From contig CAMJFC010000025.1 in the NCBI GenBank assembly GCA_946404865.1, positions 1-38,615 on the forward strand: 38,615 bases of DNA, written 5' to 3'. The DNA comes from an uncultured Prevotellaceae bacterium. Its GTDB lineage: Bacteria > Bacteroidota > Bacteroidia > Bacteroidales > Bacteroidaceae. Both the position numbers and the translations under genes were made by a program. Shown here one piece after another: positions 33,566 through 38,615 of the stretch (within the stretch, counting starts at the first letter, position 1; each line of letters starts with the position of its first letter). The notes under the pieces were generated by a model. The model saw only the letters and a program-made list of their open reading frames with translations, did not search any database and was not told where the DNA came from.

Positions 33566-36097
33566 ATGGCCCGACAATTTTCAGACAAAGTATCAGAAAT
33601 ATTATCGTTCAGCCGTGAGGAAGCCACACGGTTGGCCAGTCATTCTGTTGGTCCGGAGCACCTGCTCATGGGTATTCTCCGCGACCGCGACGGCATCGTT
33701 GTCGGGATGTTGGAAAAGATGAACGTGAACATCCCCCAGATGAAAGCCGAGTTGGAATCGAAAGTACGCGAGGATGAGATAGGCCGCCCTGTAAACACCC
33801 GCGAATTGGTATTGAACGAGAAAGCGAGTAATATCCTTCGTCTGGCCGTGCTTGAAGCACGCATTCAGCACACCAACGAAGTGAAGGTAGAACATTTATT
33901 TTTAGCCATTCTTCACGACCAAGTGAACAATGGCGCCAAAGAATTATTAGAGAAGAACAACATGTATTACGAAGACGCATTTAAATATCTCAAGCAGGAA
34001 CAGGCAGCCCCGAGGGATGGCCTTGGCATGCCGGATGAAGATGAGGACGACCCCATCGAAGAGGGCCGCGACGCATCGAACGGCAGCAATTCGGCCAAGA
34101 CCCAGACCCGCACCACCCAAGGTCAGGGCAAGACTCCTGTGCTGGATAATTTCTCGACCGACCTGACCCAGGCTGCAGCAGAAGGTAAACTCGACCCCGT
34201 GGTAGGCCGTGAGAAGGAGTTGCAGCGTGTGACCGAGATTCTCTGTCGCCGTAAGAAGAACAACCCCATTTTGATTGGCGAGCCCGGTGTGGGTAAAAGT
34301 GCCATTGTTGAGGGCTTGGCCCAGCAGATTGTGAATCATCACACCTCGCCCGTCTTGTTCAACAAGCGTGTGGTGAGCCTTGACCTCACATCCGTCGTTG
34401 CGGGCACCAAGTATAGAGGTCAGTTTGAGGAGCGCATCAAAGCCTTGATCAGAGAGATTGAGCAGAACCCCGACATTATCGTTTTCATCGATGAGATACA
34501 CACGATGATTGGTGCCGGTTCCACTCCTGGTTCAATGGATGCAGCCAACATTCTGAAGCCCGCCTTGGCCCGTGGCACCATCCAGTGTGTGGGAGCCACC
34601 ACCCTTGACGAATATCGTAACAGCATCGAGAAAGACGGTGCGTTGGAACGCCGTTTCCAAAAAGTATTGGTTGAGCCTACGACGGCAGCCGAGACGATGC
34701 AGATATTGGAGAACATCAAAGACCGGTATGAGGAGCACCATCACGTCAACTACACCGATGAGGCGTTGGTGGCCTGTGTCAAATTGACAGAGCGTTATGT
34801 GACAGACCGTGTGTTTCCCGACAAAGCCATCGACGCGCTGGACGAAGTAGGTGCCCGTGTGCATCTGCAACACGCCCAGATACCTCCTGCCATCGCCGAG
34901 AAGGAACAGGAGATAGAAGAGGTGAAACGCAAGAAACAAAGTGCCGTTCAGAATCAGAACTTTGAGCTGGCCGCCAGTTACCGCGACAAGCAAAGTCACT
35001 TGGAAGAGGAATTGCGCCGGATGAACGAAGACTGGACGAACGGTTCGAACGAGAGTCGTGAGACGGTAGGCGAGCAGCAAGTGGCCGATGTGGTATCGAT
35101 GATGACCGGCATTCCCGTTCAGCGTATGGCCGAATCGGAGAGTGTCCGTCTGCGCAACATGTCGGATGTGCTGAAGAAAGAGGTGATTGCCCAGGATGCC
35201 GCCATTGAGAAGATGGTGAAAGCCATCCGCCGCAACCGAATGGGATTGAAAGAACCCAACCATCCTATTGGTGTGTTCATGTTCTTAGGTCCTACAGGTG
35301 TGGGCAAGACCTATCTGGCCAAGAAGTTGGCTAAGCACATGTTTGGCAGCGCCGACGACCTCATCCGCATCGACATGAGCGAATACACCGAGAGTTTCAA
35401 TGTGTCGCGATTGGTGGGAGCACCTCCGGGATATGTCGGCTATGAAGAGGGTGGCCAGTTGACGGAGAAAGTGCGCCGTCACCCCTACTCTATCGTTCTT
35501 CTCGACGAGATAGAGAAAGCCCACGGCAATGTGTTCAACCTACTGCTGCAAGTACTTGACGAAGGACGCCTGACCGACGGCAACGGCCGTTTGGTGGACT
35601 TCCGCAACACCGTCATCATCATGACCTCCAACGCAGGCACACGCCAATTGAAAGAGTTTGGCCGTGGTGTCGGTTTCAATGCCGGTGGCACATTGGGCTT
35701 GAGTCTTGACGAGAAAGACAAAGAGCATGCCCGTTCCATTATCCAGAAGAGCCTCAGCCGCCAGTTCTCACCGGAGTTTCTGAACCGTTTGGACGAGATT
35801 ATCACCTTCGACCAGTTGGACCTCGAAGCCATCAAGAAGATTATCGACATCGAGTTGAGCGGTTTGTACAAGCGCATCGCCGATATCGGGTATCAACTAG
35901 AGCTTACGGACGCCGCTAAGGAGTTTGTCGCTTCAAAGGGATACGACGTACAGTTCGGTGCCCGTCCGCTGAAACGCGCCATCCAGAATTACATCGAAGA
36001 CGGCCTGTGCGAGAAGATTCTCGGCGGCGAGTTGAAAGAAGGTGACACCGTGCGGGTGGACTTCGACAAAGAAAAAGGAGAATTGACCTTTCATTAA
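33566..36097 (+). CDS. clpC: ATP-dependent Clp protease ATP-binding subunit ClpC
   Basis: 843 residues. ClpC is a ring-shaped AAA+ unfoldase that feeds proteins to ClpP. The N-terminal double Clp repeat (about 1-145) is followed by an acidic Ser/Thr-rich linker and the first AAA+ module (Walker A GEPGVGKS at 238-245; VFIDEIHTM). A UVR-type middle segment ([23 protein letters not shown]) comes next, then the second AAA+ module (GPTGVGKT near 575; LLDEIEKAH) and the C-terminal D2-small domain. The VGF tripeptide that docks ClpP is present near residue 700 ([10 protein letters not shown]). clpP, mcsA and mcsB are not adjacent. A sigma-54-like site and no clear housekeeping promoter lie upstream. 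Confidence 0.95.
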   Translation: MARQFSDKVSEILSFSREEATRLASHSVGPEHLLMGILRDRDGIVVGMLEKMNVNIPQMKAELESKVREDEIGRPVNTRELVLNEKASNILRLAVLEARIQHTNEVKVEHLFLAILHDQVNNGAKELLEKNNMYYEDAFKYLKQEQAAPRDGLGMPDEDEDDPIEEGRDASNGSNSAKTQTRTTQGQGKTPVLDNFSTDLTQAAAEGKLDPVVGREKELQRVTEILCRRKKNNPILIGEPGVGKSAIVEGLAQQIVNHHTSPVLFNKRVVSLDLTSVVAGTKYRGQFEERIKALIREIEQNPDIIVFIDEIHTMIGAGSTPGSMDAANILKPALARGTIQCVGATTLDEYRNSIEKDGALERRFQKVLVEPTTAAETMQILENIKDRYEEHHHVNYTDEALVACVKLTERYVTDRVFPDKAIDALDEVGARVHLQHAQIPPAIAEKEQEIEEVKRKKQSAVQNQNFELAASYRDKQSHLEEELRRMNEDWTNGSNESRETVGEQQVADVVSMMTGIPVQRMAESESVRLRNMSDVLKKEVIAQDAAIEKMVKAIRRNRMGLKEPNHPIGVFMFLGPTGVGKTYLAKKLAKHMFGSADDLIRIDMSEYTESFNVSRLVGAPPGYVGYEEGGQLTEKVRRHPYSIVLLDEIEKAHGNVFNLLLQVLDEGRLTDGNGRLVDFRNTVIIMTSNAGTRQLKEFGRGVGFNAGGTLGLSLDEKDKEHARSIIQKSLSRQFSPEFLNRLDEIITFDQLDLEAIKKIIDIELSGLYKRIADIGYQLELTDAAKEFVASKGYDVQFGARPLKRAIQNYIEDGLCEKILGGELKEGDTVRVDFDKEKGELTFH

Positions 36098-36100
36098 GCA

Positions 36101-36137
36101 AAAGTGGTCATCAAACAACCGGTTTAATGACCACTTT
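36101..36137. terminator. Bidirectional hairpin between clpC and gldE
   Basis: The 11-bp perfect stem AAAGTGGTCAT/ATGACCACTTT (36101-36111 with 36127-36137) begins three bases after the clpC stop. On the other strand it overlaps the last nine codons of the convergent gldE gene. The loop is 15 bases and could fold further through AACCGGTT. U-runs are short (three T), so termination strength is uncertain. Confidence 0.6.
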
Positions 36138-37427
36138 AATACGTGATATACGCCTTTCCTCGATAGCCAGCACTTCGAAAAGGTAGTTTTTATAGGTGAG
36201 TTGCTCGTGAACAGCGGGGAACTCACCTTTCAGTTCAAGGATGAGACCAGCCAGGGTATCCGCATCCCCTTCCACATCAACGAACTCCTCATCGTCAATA
36301 CCGAGGATACGGATGAAATCGCTCAATAACGTTTTCCCCTCGAAGACATAAGTATTCTGGTTGAGCCTCGTATAGTTCTTCTCTTCCTCATCGTATTCAT
36401 CATTGATTTCGCCCACAATCTCCTCGAGAATATCCTCGAGAGTGACCAAGCCCGAGGTGCCTCCGAACTCATCGACGACGATAGCGATATGCACTTTGTT
36501 CTCTTGGAAGTCGCGCAATAGGTCATCGATTTTTTTCGTTTCCGGCACGAAATACGGGGGACGTATCAGGCTCTGCCATCTGAAAGCCGTTTTTCCAAGA
36601 TGCGGCAGTAAGTCCTTGATATACAGGATGCCCCTGATGTTATCCGTATTATCTTGATAGATGGGAATACGACTGTAGTTGTTTTCCACCACACACTTGA
36701 GCACATCGGCGAACGAACTTCTGATGTCCAAATCCACGATATCCTGCCGTGAGGTCATGACCTCTTTGGCCGTTTCATCACCGAACCTGATGATGCCTTG
36801 CAGCATGCTCTGTTCTTCGCGAATCTCCTCTTTATCCGTCAGTTCGAGCGCCTGTTCGAGATCGTCCACGCTCAAGATATGGTTTTCTCTCTGCACCACC
36901 TTTTCAGCCAGTCCCCCACTTCGGATTAACAGCCACTCTGCCGGCCAGAAGAGTTTTCGGAGCAGCACGATGGTGCCAGCCGCCTTTCTACAATACTTCA
37001 ATGAATTCTGCCTGCCATAGACCTTGGGCATGATTTCGCCAAAGAGGAGCAAAAGGAAAGTGAGGATGACCGTGATGCAAATAAATTCGAGCACCCTGGC
37101 TTTTCCGAAGTCGATGGTATGCAGGAAGATATAATTGCAGAGCATGATGATGGTGACATTGACCAAGTTATTGGTAATGAGGATAGTAGCCAACGTCCGT
37201 TCATTATCATCTCGAAGTATTTGGATTTTTCGGTCAGCCTCGTTTTTATCCGGATTCAACTCATTGAGGTCGGAGGGGGATAGGTTGAAGAATGCGATTT
37301 CCGACCCGGATGCGAATCCAGACATTAAAAGCAGAATAGCAGCCAATACGGCTGCTATATATACACCCCATGTAGGTGCTATGAAATGCACCTGCGAAAA
37401 GGTATCAGTTATCATTGAGAAGTCCAC
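36111..37427 (-). CDS. gldE: CNNM/CorC-family transporter, GldE-like
   Basis: 438 residues: an N-terminal DUF21 (CNNM) membrane domain with about four helices (1-200), two CBS domains (about 205-335; SRIPIYQDNTDNIRGILYIKDLL and HIAIVVDEFGGTSGLVTLEDILEEIVG) and a C-terminal CorC_HlyC domain. CNNM/CorC proteins are linked to Mg2+ or other cation export, with CBS domains as nucleotide sensors. In Bacteroidetes the relative next to ssb is called GldE from gliding genetics, but Prevotella-type organisms do not glide, so the housekeeping role is probably ion transport or envelope assembly. It follows ssb by 25 bases on the same strand. Confidence 0.82.
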   Translation of the reverse strand: MDFSMITDTFSQVHFIAPTWGVYIAAVLAAILLLMSGFASGSEIAFFNLSPSDLNELNPDKNEADRKIQILRDDNERTLATILITNNLVNVTIIMLCNYIFLHTIDFGKARVLEFICITVILTFLLLLFGEIMPKVYGRQNSLKYCRKAAGTIVLLRKLFWPAEWLLIRSGGLAEKVVQRENHILSVDDLEQALELTDKEEIREEQSMLQGIIRFGDETAKEVMTSRQDIVDLDIRSSFADVLKCVVENNYSRIPIYQDNTDNIRGILYIKDLLPHLGKTAFRWQSLIRPPYFVPETKKIDDLLRDFQENKVHIAIVVDEFGGTSGLVTLEDILEEIVGEINDEYDEEEKNYTRLNQNTYVFEGKTLLSDFIRILGIDDEEFVDVEGDADTLAGLILELKGEFPAVHEQLTYKNYLFEVLAIEERRISRIKVVIKPVV

Positions 37428-37452
37428 AGTAGCGTCTCTTCAAAGTGTCCGG

Positions 37453-37863
37453 TCAAAAAGGCATTGTACCATCTTCAGCCACTTGCTCGGGCAGTTGCTC
37501 TGCCACTGAGTTCTGCGCCTGTGTCGGTTTCGGCGAGAGCAATTCCATGTTCTCCCCATACACCTCGGTGATATAACGTTTGATTCCTTTTTGGTCATCG
37601 TAAGAACGCGTGCGGATACGCCCTTCAATAAAGAGTTTATCCCCTTTATGCACGTATTTTTCAGCAATTTTTGCCAGTCCCCTAAAGAGAACGATGTTAT
37701 GCCAGTCTGTGCGCTCGGGCACTTCGGTGCCATTTTGCAATTTATAGCCCCTTTCGGTGGTAGCCAGAGTGAACATCGCCATCGGCTGGTCGGCATCATA
37801 ATAGCGCACATCGGGTTCTTTACCCACATTGCCTATCAACATTACTTTATTCATAGCGGTCAA
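37453..37863 (-). CDS. ssb: Single-stranded DNA-binding protein
   Basis: 136 residues. The N-terminal OB fold (about 1-105) begins MNKVMLIGNVGKEPDVRYY from the second Met; MTAMNKV allows a start at 37863 or three codons later. It contains the typical WHNIVLFRGLAKIAEKYVHKGDKLFIEGRI block. The short linker ends EDGTMPF, matching the partner-binding tip (DDxPF type) but with only two acidic residues. It binds single-stranded DNA at forks and recruits repair proteins. It lies between the hypothetical gene (18-base gap) and gldE. Confidence 0.95.
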   Translation of the reverse strand: MTAMNKVMLIGNVGKEPDVRYYDADQPMAMFTLATTERGYKLQNGTEVPERTDWHNIVLFRGLAKIAEKYVHKGDKLFIEGRIRTRSYDDQKGIKRYITEVYGENMELLSPKPTQAQNSVAEQLPEQVAEDGTMPF

Positions 37864-37881
37864 TGGTTAATTAGGTTACAT

Positions 37882-38421
37882 TTACTTCCACAATCCAAGA
37901 TAGCGGAATTTGAAATTCTTTCCTTTAGCCGAGGGGAACTGGCTTCTGTTGTCCACCCTCGTCTGGAGATAATCAATGATTCTGTTATAGCAGTCCTGAC
38001 CGGAGAAAGCCTTGCAACGTGCCACATAATGTGTGTCGCGATATTCGTGTTTTCCCGTAGCCTGCACAAACACCACCCTTTTGAAGTCGATTTCCCCCTC
38101 ATACCATCCGGGCTTTTCGGCTTTCAGTTTGGTAATGACAGGAGCCGCCTCTTTCTTGGCTTCTCCTGTATTGCTTCTCAACGCCTTTTTCTGCTTGAAG
38201 TCCAACATGGTAGCGGCCTCCGTTTTGATAACGATGAAATAGACGCGCGGGCGCACCTTGTATCTTTTCGGGTAGAGCACATCGCTGGCAGCATATTCTC
38301 TGATGTCAGCTTCAAGATTTGGATTCAGTTCAATTTCCGGTATTGTAGCAAGAAACTCAATAGCCTCATCGGGACTATACACTAAAGTCTCTCTGTCAAA
38401 ATATCTCAAATATAAATTCAT
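37882..38421 (-). CDS. Conserved hypothetical protein upstream of ssb
   Basis: 179 residues, not recognised. No signal peptide or membrane segment. The N-terminal third is acidic (YSPDEAIEFLATIPEIELNPNLEADIREYAASD). The middle has an alternating hydrophobic, beta-like stretch (RPRVYFIVIKTEAATMLDF) and then a Lys/Ala-rich segment, and the C-terminal half contains WYEGEIDFKRVVFVQATGKHEYRDTHYVARC. Two cysteines lie close together near residues 136 and 142. It is the first gene of a likely transcript with ssb and gldE, 33 bases downstream of tRNA-Gly, which suggests a housekeeping role. Confidence 0.7.
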   Translation of the reverse strand: MNLYLRYFDRETLVYSPDEAIEFLATIPEIELNPNLEADIREYAASDVLYPKRYKVRPRVYFIVIKTEAATMLDFKQKKALRSNTGEAKKEAAPVITKLKAEKPGWYEGEIDFKRVVFVQATGKHEYRDTHYVARCKAFSGQDCYNRIIDYLQTRVDNRSQFPSAKGKNFKFRYLGLWK

Positions 38422-38453
38422 GGAAAAAATGTTTTTCTTATCCTAAAAAAATG

Positions 38454-38526
<73 letters not shown>

Positions 38527-38565
38527 ATCGCTAAAAACAAACAAAAATGTGTTTGTCAAATTTGG

Positions 38566-38615
38566 TGAAGAGGAGGAGACTCGAACTCCCACGTCGCAAT
38601 TGACACTACCCCCTC
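38566..38615 (-). tRNA. tRNA-Leu (anticodon GAG), truncated by the window edge
   Basis: Only the 3' part is present: the last three bases (38613-38615) read GAG on the minus strand and fit the anticodon. They are followed by the 3' anticodon stem GGTAG, a long class II variable arm, a T arm with GGGAGTTCGAGTCTCC and acceptor CCTCTTC with discriminator A at 38566. CCA is encoded (38565-38563). Identity is inferred from the long variable arm and the anticodon loop context. Confidence 0.8.

Overview
The window looks like chromosomal DNA of a Bacteroidales bacterium, most likely Prevotella or a close relative. The basis is the gene content (FucP-type fucose permease, DUF4301 protein, six-gene Na+-NQR operon, CNNM/GldE protein beside ssb, leu operon in the order leuA-leuC-leuD-second synthase-leuB) and the promoters. 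Several promoters fit the Bacteroidetes -33 TTTG / -7 TAnnTTTG pattern with about 20 bases between the boxes, and no strong Shine-Dalgarno sequences are seen. The genes are almost all core metabolism and housekeeping. I see no phage, IS element, CRISPR array or defence island.

Layout. 1-700: gene-free, with many small hairpins and short tandem repeats, ending in a textbook promoter, a tRNA-Lys(CTT) and its terminator. 892-3837 (minus): fucose permease and a DUF4301 protein. 4002-8707 (plus): a RelA-type ppGpp synthetase with a degenerate hydrolase domain, then malic enzyme MaeB. 8877-14660 (minus): nqrABCDEF. 14783-21998 (plus): TamB, a 5'-nucleotidase-family metallophosphatase and NudC. 22051-29219 (minus): the leu operon plus a TPR lipoprotein gene, preceded by a leader that looks like a complete transcription attenuator. 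29258-32365 (minus): SGNH hydrolase, DnaB and a flavin-reductase-like lipoprotein. 32516-36097 (plus): IspE and ClpC. 36111-38421 (minus): GldE-like protein, SSB and a hypothetical protein. The right edge holds tRNA-Gly(GCC) and a truncated tRNA-Leu(GAG), both minus strand.

How it fits together. The most informative locus is the branched-chain amino-acid operon. The second synthase gene matches Leptospira-type citramalate synthase, including its three known pyruvate-pocket residues, so the shared LeuCD and LeuB enzymes would serve both leucine and 2-oxobutyrate/isoleucine synthesis. A 21-codon leader peptide with five Leu and two Ile codons lies upstream of a terminator hairpin. The end of the peptide gene carries an 8-base perfect complement to the 5' arm of that terminator, which is the arrangement of classical ribosome-mediated attenuation.

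Other points of note are 7-8 bp-period tandem repeats at several intergenic sites, a sigma-54-type -24/-12 site before clpC, a tamB reading frame with no ATG start, a dispersed-repeat-like palindrome inside the 5' end of the TPR gene, and a flavin-reductase-like domain on a lipoprotein signal.
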